A DNA stretch of 64,000 bases from CBDCZY01 sp965224745 (GTDB taxonomy: Bacteria; Pseudomonadota; Gammaproteobacteria; Methylococcales; Methylomonadaceae), in the NCBI GenBank assembly GCA_965224745.1, contig CBDCZY010000001.1, forward strand, positions 310,001 to 374,000, read 5' to 3'. Both the position numbers and the translations under genes were made by a program. Under the pieces are notes generated by a model. It was not told the DNA's origin, did not search any database, and worked only from the letters and a program-made list of their open reading frames with translations. Position 1 is the first letter of the stretch. Each line of letters begins with the position of its first letter. Shown here one piece after another: positions 18,154-27,140 of the stretch.

Positions 18154-20391
18154 ATGCCCGACAGTCAGAAACCATATGAAAAAATAAGTCTTTCCATTTC
18201 CGGCATGAGCTGTGCCAGCTGCGTTAGTTCTGTTGAAAATGCATTGGCCAATGTTGATGGCGTTACGGATGTAGATGTAAATTTTGCTGATCACACTGCA
18301 ATGGTAACCGGTAAAGCGGACCCTGAAGCTTTGCAACAGGCTGTTACAGCAGCCGGCTATGAAGCTGCTATGATGCAAGGACTCGAAGACCTTTCATCGC
18401 AGGAAGCGCTTGAGGATCAACATTACAGGTCGCTCATCAGAAAAGCGTTGGTTGCCGCTATATTGGGTGTGCCTTTAATGATAGCGGGACATCTCAATCT
18501 TCTTCCTGAAATAAACTCTGAGTTGGGAAGTCAGTTTTGGACTCAAATATCATTGATGACCTTAGGGGTTTTGATTTATTCAGGCGGCCATTTTTTTACC
18601 GGCGCACTGAAAGCAATTAAACAAAGACAGGCTAATATGGACACCCTTATTGCCTTAGGGACTGGTTCGGCTTGGTTATATTCGACTATCATTTTAGACT
18701 ATGTGGATTGGTTGCCTGCTATGGCCAAGCATGCTTATTTTGATGCGTCTGTGATTATTCTAGCGTTTATTAATCTGGGTTCTGCCTTAGAAACCAGGGC
18801 TCGTGGTAAAACGTCAGCGGCAATACGTCAGCTCATCGGGTTGCAACCCAAAACTACCCGAGTCGTTCGTGATGGTGTCGAAATCGATATACCCATAGAA
18901 AAAGTTGGACTCGAAGAGACTTTGAGGGTTCGTCCTGGTGAAAAAATTGCTGTCGATGGTATTTTAGTTGAAGGGTTTTCATCGGTTGACCAATCAATGC
19001 TTACCGGTGAATCCATGCCCATTGAAAAAAAGCATGGTGATAAAGTTGTTGCCGGAACTATTAACCTGCAAGGCACTTTCTTGATGCAAGCAACTCGTAT
19101 TGGAAGGGATACTGCTTTAGCCCAAATTATTGAAAGCGTCAGGCAAGCACAAGGGAGTAAGCCAGAAATTGCGAAAATTGTCGATAAAATTGCAGCTGTG
19201 TTTGTTCCGGTTGTTGTTGCGATTTCTGTTTTAACATTCATTCTATGGTGGATGTGGGGACCAATTCCCAGTTTAGGTTATGCTTTTGTTACTTCTATGA
19301 CCGTGTTGGTAATTGCTTGTCCGTGTGCTCTAGGTTTGGCGACACCAATTTCTGTGATGGTTGCTGTGGGTCGAGCGGCTCAAATGGGCATCTTGATCAG
19401 AAATGGAGAAGCTTTGCAAACTGCAGGAAAAATAACCACCGTGATCCTGGATAAAACAGGGACTGTTACCGAAGGCAAGCCTAGTGTTATTCATGTCGAA
19501 TCGTTTGGGCAGCTTTCAGAACAAATGGTTTTGCAGTATGCTGCTTCTGTTGAGTTGGGCTCTGAACATCCGCTAGCAACAGCTATTGTAAGTGCTGCTA
19601 AAGAAAAGGGTATAGATACCAAGCAAGCTCAAAATTTTAGTGCGATTTCTGGCAAAGGTGTTACTGCAGAAGTGGCTGGAGAAACAATTTGTCTTGGAAA
19701 TATAGCGTTGATGGACGATTTTCAAATTTATTCAGAGCGCTTTAAAGATAAGCTTAACGGCTATTCAGAAATGGGGCAGACACCCATGCTATTAGCAGTA
19801 AGTGATCGTTTAGCCGGCATTATAACGGTTGCAGATTCAATCAAGCCAGATTCTGCCAAAGCGATAGAGAATTTGATATCAAACAGCATTAATGTTTACA
19901 TGGTGACTGGCGATAATGCTGTCACCGCTAATGCCATCGCCGAACAAGTTGGTATATCAAAGGTACATTCGAACGTGATGCCAAGTGATAAAGCATCAAT
20001 CGTTCAGTCGTTGCAACAACAAGGTGAAATTGTTGGCATGGTAGGAGATGGGGTCAATGACGCCCCTGCTTTGGCTCAGGCCAATGTTGGCATGGCTATC
20101 GGCAAAGGAACAGATGTTGCCATTGAGAGCGCTGATATTGTTTTATTGCAGGGTTCATTAAGTAAAGTCAATGATGCAGTGGCCTTATCAAAGGCAACTA
20201 TTCAAAATATTAAGCAAAATTTATTGGGCGCTTTTCTGTATAACACATTGAGTATCCCCATAGCAGCCGGTCTGCTGTATCCAGTGACAGGATTGTTGCT
20301 TAATCCTATGATAGCAGGGGCAGCTATGGCAATGTCCTCTTTGACGGTTGTAACTAATGCCAATCGTTTAAGGTGGTTAAAATTACAGTAA
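18154..20391 (+). CDS. copA: Cu(I)-exporting P1B-type ATPase
   Basis: A 745-residue copper-transporting ATPase. One N-terminal HMA domain has GMSCASC (about residues 17-23). The membrane CPC motif (ACPCALGLATP) is near residue 390, the phosphorylation site DKTGTVTEGK near 432, SEHPLATAI near 470 and the hinge GDGVNDAPALAQA near 631; the actuator TGES is also present. CPC and HP mark subclass P1B-1, specific for Cu(I)/Ag(I). The ATG at 18154 follows GAGGAG at 18141-18146. Together with the chaperone upstream it forms a copper export unit, separate from the multicopper oxidase copAB at 5.9 kb. Confidence 0.95.
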   Translation: MPDSQKPYEKISLSISGMSCASCVSSVENALANVDGVTDVDVNFADHTAMVTGKADPEALQQAVTAAGYEAAMMQGLEDLSSQEALEDQHYRSLIRKALVAAILGVPLMIAGHLNLLPEINSELGSQFWTQISLMTLGVLIYSGGHFFTGALKAIKQRQANMDTLIALGTGSAWLYSTIILDYVDWLPAMAKHAYFDASVIILAFINLGSALETRARGKTSAAIRQLIGLQPKTTRVVRDGVEIDIPIEKVGLEETLRVRPGEKIAVDGILVEGFSSVDQSMLTGESMPIEKKHGDKVVAGTINLQGTFLMQATRIGRDTALAQIIESVRQAQGSKPEIAKIVDKIAAVFVPVVVAISVLTFILWWMWGPIPSLGYAFVTSMTVLVIACPCALGLATPISVMVAVGRAAQMGILIRNGEALQTAGKITTVILDKTGTVTEGKPSVIHVESFGQLSEQMVLQYAASVELGSEHPLATAIVSAAKEKGIDTKQAQNFSAISGKGVTAEVAGETICLGNIALMDDFQIYSERFKDKLNGYSEMGQTPMLLAVSDRLAGIITVADSIKPDSAKAIENLISNSINVYMVTGDNAVTANAIAEQVGISKVHSNVMPSDKASIVQSLQQQGEIVGMVGDGVNDAPALAQANVGMAIGKGTDVAIESADIVLLQGSLSKVNDAVALSKATIQNIKQNLLGAFLYNTLSIPIAAGLLYPVTGLLLNPMIAGAAMAMSSLTVVTNANRLRWLKLQ

Positions 20392-20467
20392 ACCAAAAAG
20401 CTAAATTGTTGTTGGCTATCCTGCTGCCTTTTCATTGTTGTTCAGTTTTGTTGTTTTCTGCAACGCT

Positions 20468-20794
20468 TTAATTCTGCTTGTTTTGACCGGAAGAGCTTTC
20501 CTTTTTTGCTTCTTCAATCATTTCAGTATCAATATTCATGTTAAGTTCGCTGTCAATAGCCAAATCGGAGTCGAGTGAGAGTGTCTGGTTTCTGGCGCCA
20601 ACACTGACCTTGCTTTTGGTAGTGGAAATATTAGCTATTTTGTTTTCTAGAGTCTGGATCTTTTCTTCGCATTGTTCCTTTATTACGAGCTCGTAGTTTT
20701 TTGCTGAATAGCTTTTTAACAACCAGCCAACACTAAACCCAATCAGGGCGGCAATTAGCAGACAAAAAATGATTTGAAAAATTAGGTACTCCAT
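20468..20794 (-). CDS. small membrane-anchored coiled-coil protein
   Basis: A 108-residue protein of no recognised family. It begins with one hydrophobic helix (LIFQIIFCLLIAALIGFSVGWLL), followed by a charged helical stretch (KNYELVIKEQCEEKIQTLENKIA) that may form a coiled coil, then a polar tail. It is 22 bp downstream of the OmpA-like gene on the same strand. Partnership with that envelope protein is inferred only from the spacing. Confidence 0.65.
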   Translation of the reverse strand: MEYLIFQIIFCLLIAALIGFSVGWLLKSYSAKNYELVIKEQCEEKIQTLENKIANISTTKSKVSVGARNQTLSLDSDLAIDSELNMNIDTEMIEEAKKESSSGQNKQN

Positions 20795-20816
20795 AATGCT
20801 TTCCTCTACTTGATTA

Positions 20817-21902
20817 TTATTTGACTAATTGGAATTCGACTCGACGATTAGTAGCGCGACCTACTTCTGTTGCATTATCAGCGATTGGGTTTGATGATCC
20901 ATAGCTTGCTGCAATTAATAGTTCGCGTTTAACACCTTTGGTGATTAAAAACTCTATGACCGCACTTGAGCGGCTTTGACCTAGACTTAGATTATTTTCG
21001 TGCCTGCCTCTTGAATCAGTGTGTCCAGAAATTTCAACTCGCGATCCAGGGCAAATTTGGGTGAATGCAACGAGTTGATCTAAAGTACTTTTGCTTCGCT
21101 CAGACAGAAAAGTGCCGCTGGTTGAGAAGTTTATTTTTTTCTCAATAAGCATATGGTTAAATTGATTAAGGCAAAATTTAAAACTGGGTTTAGGGGTTGT
21201 TGAACCATTGGCTGCATCTTTGGGCGGAACTAATTTAATACTGGTTACAAAATTGGTGGGTAGCCTGGTTTTAATTTGTTCACGGATCTTATCTGTCGTA
21301 ATGGGGCTGGTGATGCCAACTAAGTCAAAACTTTGGTCAAGTAATGTTGCCTGGCCGCTTTTAACCTGTTCCAAACTACTCATTGCAACGATAGCAGCAC
21401 CAAGCCAGCCTTCAGGCGATTGTTCGTCTATTGTCAGTTGATCATTAATATCAGGAGATTGAGTAATTTTTTTGGCCAAATCCACTAAAAGGCGTCTGCT
21501 GTTGTCATTGGTCACTTGACCGCTCAAAGTGATCACTCCACCTGCTTTGGTGAAAGAAGTTTTATAGTGGTTTGAGAGAGAATCTTTGGTCGAATTTTTA
21601 GCTAATTTTCCTAGGCTTCTAGGATCAACCGCCAAGTTATTATCAATTGATCCAACACCCCAGGTGGTGGATGCGACTTGTCCAGCTTTTTGTTTAAATT
21701 GGAGTGAAGGAGATACGCCCGAAAGCTTTATGTTGCGACCGTCAACTGAAACTCTGGCCCAAGGCATCCCTCGGTCTGAAAGGTCTCGAAAAACTCTTTG
21801 AGAAATATCTTTCTGAATGTTAGTAACGTGTTTTGGAATACAAAAGAAAAATAATAACATCAGTGCAAAAATGCCTAATGTGGCTGTTATTATTTGCTTC
21901 AT
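20817..21902 (-). CDS. OmpA-family protein with BON-like repeats
   Basis: A 361-residue envelope protein. I start at ATG 21902, preceded on the minus strand by GGGAGA; the frame opens farther upstream without homology. An N-terminal hydrophobic segment (ATLGIFALMLLFFFCIP) anchors it in the inner membrane. Two or three BON-like modules follow (VSVDGRNIKLSGVSPS, TKAGGVITLSGQVTND). The C-terminal OmpA domain (about 250-361) has FSTSGTFLSERSKSTLDQL, ISGHTDSRG and LGQSRSSAVIEFL, the peptidoglycan-binding signature. This arrangement resembles ArfA/YiaD-like proteins that tether membrane to cell wall. Confidence 0.87.
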   Translation of the reverse strand: MKQIITATLGIFALMLLFFFCIPKHVTNIQKDISQRVFRDLSDRGMPWARVSVDGRNIKLSGVSPSLQFKQKAGQVASTTWGVGSIDNNLAVDPRSLGKLAKNSTKDSLSNHYKTSFTKAGGVITLSGQVTNDNSRRLLVDLAKKITQSPDINDQLTIDEQSPEGWLGAAIVAMSSLEQVKSGQATLLDQSFDLVGITSPITTDKIREQIKTRLPTNFVTSIKLVPPKDAANGSTTPKPSFKFCLNQFNHMLIEKKINFSTSGTFLSERSKSTLDQLVAFTQICPGSRVEISGHTDSRGRHENNLSLGQSRSSAVIEFLITKGVKRELLIAASYGSSNPIADNATEVGRATNRRVEFQLVK

Positions 21903-22245
21903 TATTTTTCTCCCAGTAGTCTTTTGTGGTTCGTTGTTATGTTGTTTTATTATCCCTTTTAGCTTCCTACCCTGCATCGTACTTAAGGGTAATTAGTACT
22001 TGAAATCCCTAGAATATTCCTATTGACATATCATAAGCTATGTTAACTAAATTATTTTCATTTTTGTAAAAAACTATGGCGTTATGAGAATAAGGAAACA
22101 TCATGACAAGTCTAAAATGATTTTTTAGTTTCATAAAGGCTGCTGTGAAATTTAAAGTATCATTTGATTATTTGACTGTTGGTGACTTCATCAATTATAA
22201 TTTTAAAGTTAACTCAAACAGAAAAGCATTGTGGAGTGTTTTCGC

Positions 22246-22557
22246 ATGTATGCAGTAATAGAAACAGGTGGTAAGCAATATAGAGTCGAAGAGGGATTAA
22301 CTCTGAAAATAGAAAAATTAGATGCCAGCGAAGGAGATATCATTGAATTTGACAAAGTTCTCATGGTTCAGGCTGACGGATCTGTTCAAGTAGGTAAGCC
22401 TTTTATAGATGGAAGTAAAGTCTCTGGTACAGTTAAATCTCAAGGCAGACATAAAAAAGTTAATATAATAAAATTTAAAAGGCGAAAACACCATATGAAA
22501 AAAATGGGTCATCGTCAATATTTTACTGAAGTTCAGATTACAGGTATCTCTGTTTAA
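22246..22557 (+). CDS. rplU: 50S ribosomal protein L21
   Basis: A 103-residue L21, the same length as E. coli. It starts MYAVIETGGKQYRVEEG and ends with the KRRKHHMKKMGHRQYFTEVQITGI block that binds 23S rRNA. ATG 22246 is preferred over the upstream GTG at 22231 because the family starts MYAV; GTGGAG at 22231-22236 serves as its ribosome site. rpmA follows after 18 bp. Confidence 0.97.
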   Translation: MYAVIETGGKQYRVEEGLTLKIEKLDASEGDIIEFDKVLMVQADGSVQVGKPFIDGSKVSGTVKSQGRHKKVNIIKFKRRKHHMKKMGHRQYFTEVQITGISV

Positions 22558-22575
22558 TTCATAGTGGAGTGAGTC

Positions 22576-22833
22576 ATGGCACATAAGAAAGCAGGTGGTA
22601 GTACCAGAAATGGGCGCGATTCTCAGTCAAAACGTTTAGGCGTTAAGCGTTTTGGTGGTCAAGAAGTCAAAGCAGGAAATATTTTGATAAGGCAACGAGG
22701 AACCAGGTTTCACCCCGGTACTAACGTACGTTGTGGTAAAGATCATACATTGTTTGCTACAGCCGAAGGTAAAGTCGTATTTGAAACTAAAGGGCCAAAT
22801 AAGCGTAAGTACATCAGCGTGTTGGCTGCTTAA
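22576..22833 (+). CDS. rpmA: 50S ribosomal protein L27
   Basis: An 85-residue L27 starting MAHKKAGGSTRNGRDSQSKR, the N-terminus that reaches the peptidyl-transferase centre. The whole chain matches the family in order and length. GGAGTG at 22564-22569 precedes the ATG. It completes the rplU-rpmA operon, closed by a hairpin at 22899. Confidence 0.97.
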   Translation: MAHKKAGGSTRNGRDSQSKRLGVKRFGGQEVKAGNILIRQRGTRFHPGTNVRCGKDHTLFATAEGKVVFETKGPNKRKYISVLAA

Positions 22834-22898
22834 GGTCAAAACCCTTGTTATTTTGACCACTGTTGCAAACAGGTGGTTACCGAAAAAAAGATTAACTG

Positions 22899-22924
22899 AA
22901 ACCCCGCTAAGTAGGGGTTTTTTT
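22899..22924 (+). terminator. rho-independent terminator after rpmA
   Basis: AAACCCC and GGGGTTT flank the loop GCTAAGTA and are followed by an unbroken T run. The T run ends only five bases before the obgE ATG, leaving obgE without a leader of normal length. Confidence 0.85.
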
Positions 22925-22929
22925 ATGCC

Positions 22930-23967
22930 ATGAAATTTGTAGATGAAGCAGAGATAAAGGTCGAGGCCGGCGACGGAGGTAATGGCTGCGTGAGTTTTCG
23001 TCGCGAAAAATATATTCCAAAAGGTGGCCCTGATGGCGGCGATGGCGGCGACGGCGGCGATGTGTATATAGTAGCGACTGAGAACGTTAATACACTGGTC
23101 GATTTTCGTTATCATTCGGTACACCGGGCAGAAAGTGGAGAAAAAGGTCAAGCTAAGAATTGTCGCGGTAAAAGAGGTCAGGATAGTATTATCAATGTAC
23201 CTCCAGGAACTCAAGTGCATGATTCTGATACCCAAGAAAAAATTGGTGACTTGATTCATTTAGGGGAAACGTTGTTAGTTGCCAAAGGCGGTTTTCATGG
23301 CTTGGGTAATACCCGCTTTAAAAGCAGTGTCAATCGCACGCCATTGCAGTCTACCGAAGGTACACATGGAGAGCGAAGGTTACTAAAATTGGAGCTGAAA
23401 CTGATTGCTGATGTAGGGCTTTTAGGCGTACCCAATGCGGGCAAATCAAGTCTTATTCGAGCGGTTTCTGCTGCTAGACCCAAAGTTGCAAACTATCCCT
23501 TTACGACGCTTTACCCAAACTTGGGTGTTGTAAGAATAGATGATTCTCGAAGTTTTGTGATGGCTGATATTCCAGGTGTGATTGAGGGAGCTGCTGATGG
23601 CGCAGGATTGGGTTTACAGTTTTTAAAACACTTGGCACGAACAAAGTTATTGTTGCATTTGGTAGATATTATGCCTTATGAAACAATGCAGGATCCTATC
23701 GATTCCATAAAAAATATTGTAGATGAACTGACTAGGTGGAGTGCTGATTTGGCAGAAAAGCCGCGCTGGTTGGTATTCAATAAAATTGATCGCCTTTCTG
23801 AAGAAGAAGCTAAACAACGGTGTGCTGCCATTGTTAAAGAGCTAGCCTGGCAAGGACCAGTTTATGAAATTTCGGCTATCAATAGGAAAGGGGTTAGTGA
23901 GTTATCCTATGCAGTAATGAACTATTTAGAACAGCAAAAACAGAAGGTAAATGAAGAGCCGGTGTGA
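22930..23967 (+). CDS. obgE: GTPase ObgE/CgtA
   Basis: A 345-residue Obg-family GTPase involved in 50S assembly and stress control. The Gly-rich OBG domain (about 1-158) shows KVEAGDGGNGCVSFRREKYIPKG. The G domain has GVPNAGKSSL (G1), PFTT (G2), DIPG (G3), NKID (G4) and a final SAI (G5). The C-terminal acidic extension is short, as in many gammaproteobacteria. There is no Shine-Dalgarno sequence, because the preceding terminator abuts the start. Its last 17 bases overlap proB. Confidence 0.96.
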   Translation: MKFVDEAEIKVEAGDGGNGCVSFRREKYIPKGGPDGGDGGDGGDVYIVATENVNTLVDFRYHSVHRAESGEKGQAKNCRGKRGQDSIINVPPGTQVHDSDTQEKIGDLIHLGETLLVAKGGFHGLGNTRFKSSVNRTPLQSTEGTHGERRLLKLELKLIADVGLLGVPNAGKSSLIRAVSAARPKVANYPFTTLYPNLGVVRIDDSRSFVMADIPGVIEGAADGAGLGLQFLKHLARTKLLLHLVDIMPYETMQDPIDSIKNIVDELTRWSADLAEKPRWLVFNKIDRLSEEEAKQRCAAIVKELAWQGPVYEISAINRKGVSELSYAVMNYLEQQKQKVNEEPV

Positions 23968-25075
23968 CTTTTCTTCGGTAAAGAGGGTCGTCATAAAAAT
24001 TGGTAGTTCGTTGCTAACGAATCATGGGCAAGGACTAAATCGAGAGGCTATTGCAAGCTGGGTTAAGCAGGTCGTTGCGTTGAAAACTGACAGTGTTGAA
24101 GTCATCTTAGTATCATCAGGCTCAGTTGCCGAAGGCATGTGTCGCTTGGGGTGGCATACCAGGCCGCAAACGTTGCATGAACTTCAAGCAGCCGCGGCTA
24201 TTGGTCAAATGGGTTTGGTGCAAGTGTATGAAAATTTCTTTCAGCAGCATGGGATGCATACGGCCCAAGTTCTTTTAACCCATGATGACCTGTCTGATCG
24301 GCGTCGGTATTTAAATGCTAAAAGCACACTCCTTACCTTGTTGTCGCTCAACGTGGTTCCAATTATTAACGAAAACGATGTGGTGGCAACCGACGAAATA
24401 CGTTTTGGCGACAATGACAATTTAGGTGCTTTAGTTGCCAATTTAACGCAATCAGAGCTATTAATTATCTTGACCGATCAGCAGGGGTTGTATTCAAAGA
24501 ACCCAGCACTTTATCAAGAGGCTAAAATTATTAGCCAAATTAATGTAAATGATAGTTCTTTGGAAGCCATGGCCGGCGATAGTCTTAGTGGGCTGGGTCG
24601 AGGAGGAATGACTACTAAAATAAATGCCGCTCGGTTAGCAGCCCGTTCAGGATCCGCGACCGTTATCGCAGGCGGCTTTATGGACAACGTTATTATCAAA
24701 ATTATAGAAGGGCAACAAATCGGATCATTTTTAGTGCCGAACGTGCCTCCATTAGTAGCTAGAAAGCAATGGTTGGCCGGGCATTTGCAGACTAAAGGTC
24801 AGTTAGTGCTGGATGAAGGAGCGGTTAAGGTGTTAAGAACGGCCGGCAAAAGCTTGTTATCGATTGGTGTCGTTAGTTCTTCTGGATATTTTGGACGTGG
24901 CGACTTGGTTGTTTGTGTTGATGGATCATCCAGGGAAGTAGCCAGGGGTTTGGTAAATTATGGAAATGATGAAGTAAATCTAATACAAGGAAGGGCAAGC
25001 GCTGACATCAAAGATCTACTTGGGTATGTGAATGAACCTGAACTGATACACCGAGATAACTTGATGGTGCTGTAA
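23951..25075 (+). CDS. proB: glutamate 5-kinase
   Basis: A 374-residue enzyme for the first step of proline synthesis. The amino-acid kinase domain (about 1-260) has VVIKIGSSLLTN, LVSSGSVAEG, INENDVVATDEIRFGDND and GRGGMTTKINAARLA. The C-terminal PUA domain (about 280-370) reads KGQLVLDEGAVKVL and SSGYFGRGDLVV. The start overlaps the obgE stop region, so translation is probably coupled. The obgE-proB order is conserved in relatives. Confidence 0.95.
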   Translation: MKSRCDFSSVKRVVIKIGSSLLTNHGQGLNREAIASWVKQVVALKTDSVEVILVSSGSVAEGMCRLGWHTRPQTLHELQAAAAIGQMGLVQVYENFFQQHGMHTAQVLLTHDDLSDRRRYLNAKSTLLTLLSLNVVPIINENDVVATDEIRFGDNDNLGALVANLTQSELLIILTDQQGLYSKNPALYQEAKIISQINVNDSSLEAMAGDSLSGLGRGGMTTKINAARLAARSGSATVIAGGFMDNVIIKIIEGQQIGSFLVPNVPPLVARKQWLAGHLQTKGQLVLDEGAVKVLRTAGKSLLSIGVVSSSGYFGRGDLVVCVDGSSREVARGLVNYGNDEVNLIQGRASADIKDLLGYVNEPELIHRDNLMVL

Positions 25076-25084
25076 AGGTTCACT

Positions 25085-25115
25085 ACTTAAAGTCGGTTTC
25101 AATTCGACTTTAAGT
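25085..25115. terminator. bidirectional hairpin between proB and rpsT
   Basis: ACTTAAAGTCG (25085-25095) and its exact inverse (25105-25115) enclose a nine-base loop. The hairpin sits in the short space between two convergent genes and has AT-rich flanks, so it can end transcription from both sides. No long T run is present. Confidence 0.65.
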
Positions 25116-25132
25116 ATAATTATTCGGCCTTC

Positions 25133-25399
25133 TTAAGAAGATAGTGCTTTAACTCTTGCGTTAAGTCTGCTTTTCTTTCTGGCAGCGTTATTTTTGTGGA
25201 TTAGGTTTTTGTTAACAGCGGTATCAATAAGTGCGCATGCTTTTTTGAATGCTGCCATTGAGTTTTCATAATTTCCTGTTTCAACGGTGGCCATCACTTT
25301 TTTGATATAAGTTCTTAGATTACTTTGTTGACTTGCGTTTCTTTGTCGGTTTTTTTCCGCTTGTCTCGCTCTTTTTTTCGCAGATGCTGAATTAGCCAT
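25133..25399 (-). CDS. rpsT: 30S ribosomal protein S20
   Basis: An 88-residue S20, starting MANSASAKKRARQAEKNRQRN and rich in Lys/Arg helices, ending KKSRLNARVKALSS. The start at ATG 25399 fits the conserved N-terminus, although the frame is open 11 codons earlier. It is transcribed divergently from murJ, a common arrangement. Confidence 0.96.
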   Translation of the reverse strand: MANSASAKKRARQAEKNRQRNASQQSNLRTYIKKVMATVETGNYENSMAAFKKACALIDTAVNKNLIHKNNAARKKSRLNARVKALSS

Positions 25400-25541
25400 T
25401 AATATTTCTTGTTCCGTTAAAAAACCCAACATTATTTAGACTTTTACGGGACTTGTCAAATATAATTTTGATGCGAGCTTCATTCTTTTTTTGCTAAATA
25501 TAATCCCAATCCTTACTTTTTCTAAACAATTTTGAGGAAAA

Positions 25542-27083
25542 CTGATTAAACAATTTTTCAAACCGGCAGTTCTTGTGAGTGGTATGACCGTGTTGTCTCG
25601 GGTTCTAGGTTTTTTAAGAGATATGATATTTGCACGTCTGCTAGGAGCAGATGCGGCTACTGATGCGTTTTTTTTGGTATTTAAAATTCCAAATTTGTTA
25701 AGGCGGTTATTTGTTGAAGGTGCTTTTTCTCAAGCCATTGTGCCGATTATCACTGAATACCAAGAAAGAAACCAGCGAAATGAATTAACAGAATTTCTAA
25801 ATCGTGTTAGCGGTTCGCTTATTCTTGGGTTATTGGTAGTAACGGTGCTAGGAATAATGACAGCACCTCAAATTATCATGTTATTAGCGCCCGGTTTTGA
25901 TGTACAAAGTGAACAATTTCAACTGGCGGTTGAATTGTTGAAAATTATTCTGCCCTATTTGTTTTTTATCTCGTTGGTTGCTTTTGCCAGTGGGATTTTA
26001 AATTCATTCGATCATTTCGCCATACCAGCATTTACCCCGGTCATACTCAATGTTTGTTTGATCATTACGGCAATATGGATAGCTCCAAATTCTTTGCAAC
26101 CAGTTAAGATGCTTGCGTGGGCAGTTTTAGTCGCAGGCATCTTACAATTATGGCTACAGATTCCAGTGTTGAACAGATTAAACCTGTTGCCAAAGCCAAA
26201 AATAATCTTTAAAGATGCGGCTGTCAGCCGAATGATGTCTCTAATGCTTCCATCAGTTTTTGGTGTTTCAGTCACTCAATTGAATCTGTTTACAGATACG
26301 CTAATGGCATCGTTTTTAACAACCGGAAGTGTTTCCTGGCTGTACTACTCAGACCGCTTGGTTGAATTCCCTCTAGGTGTTTTTGGTGTGGCGGTTTCAA
26401 CCGCTATATTGCCAATATTGTCAAAAAAATACGCCGCTCGCCAAATGGCGCATTTTTCTGATGCGTTAAATTGGGGGTTAAGACTTGTTTTATTCATTTC
26501 AATACCAGCGTCGATAGGTCTTGTAGTGCTGGCTGAACCGATTATTATCACATTGTTTCAGAATGAAGCGTTTAATCATTATGATGTGTCTATGGCCGCT
26601 GTAAGTCTGATGGCTTATGCGTTTGGCTTATTAGGATTTGTTTTGATTAAATTGCTGGTCCCTGCGTTTACCTCTCGCCTTGATATGAAAACGCCGGTTC
26701 GTTGGGGAATATATGCCTTAGTTACCAATATTCTGCTAAATTTGGTTTTCATTGGGGGATGGGGGCATATGGGCTTGGCGTTAGCCACTTCTCTGGCGGC
26801 CTTTGTCAATGCCGGGCTATTACTATTTAGCTTGATTAAGCAGTCCATTTTCCAACCACAAAAAAAATGGTTGTCTTTCGTCATCAGACTGTTGTTTGCC
26901 AGCGCTATCATGCTAATTATCTTGATTTATGGTTTGGGTCAATTGACATGGTATGACATGTCTTCGTTTAGACAGGCCGGCAATTTATTCATGTTAATCA
27001 TGGCAGGAATAATAAGTTATGGAGGTGCATTATGGCTGAGTGGATTTAGATTTCGCCAATTAACGAGTGCAACCGGCTTGTAG
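25542..27083 (+). CDS. murJ: lipid II flippase MurJ
   Basis: A MurJ/MviN-type transporter that flips lipid II across the inner membrane, with about 14 helices. Conserved parts include SRVLGFLRDMIFARLLGA, the FKIPNLLRRLFVEGAFSQA loop and YYSDRLVEFPLGVFGVA. The first ordinary start codons (GTG 25575, ATG 25584) fall inside the first helix. The upstream codons LIKQFFKPAVLVSGMT align with the normal MurJ N-terminus, and TGAGGA (25533-25538) is well placed for a CTG at 25542, so I place the start there. With CTG the product is 513 residues; with GTG it is 502. Confidence 0.93.
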   Translation: MIKQFFKPAVLVSGMTVLSRVLGFLRDMIFARLLGADAATDAFFLVFKIPNLLRRLFVEGAFSQAIVPIITEYQERNQRNELTEFLNRVSGSLILGLLVVTVLGIMTAPQIIMLLAPGFDVQSEQFQLAVELLKIILPYLFFISLVAFASGILNSFDHFAIPAFTPVILNVCLIITAIWIAPNSLQPVKMLAWAVLVAGILQLWLQIPVLNRLNLLPKPKIIFKDAAVSRMMSLMLPSVFGVSVTQLNLFTDTLMASFLTTGSVSWLYYSDRLVEFPLGVFGVAVSTAILPILSKKYAARQMAHFSDALNWGLRLVLFISIPASIGLVVLAEPIIITLFQNEAFNHYDVSMAAVSLMAYAFGLLGFVLIKLLVPAFTSRLDMKTPVRWGIYALVTNILLNLVFIGGWGHMGLALATSLAAFVNAGLLLFSLIKQSIFQPQKKWLSFVIRLLFASAIMLIILIYGLGQLTWYDMSSFRQAGNLFMLIMAGIISYGGALWLSGFRFRQLTSATGL

Positions 27084-27140
27084 TGATGGGGCTATCAATG
27101 GCTATATCTGATAAGATAATTGCTTTTTAAGTATCTCCTT

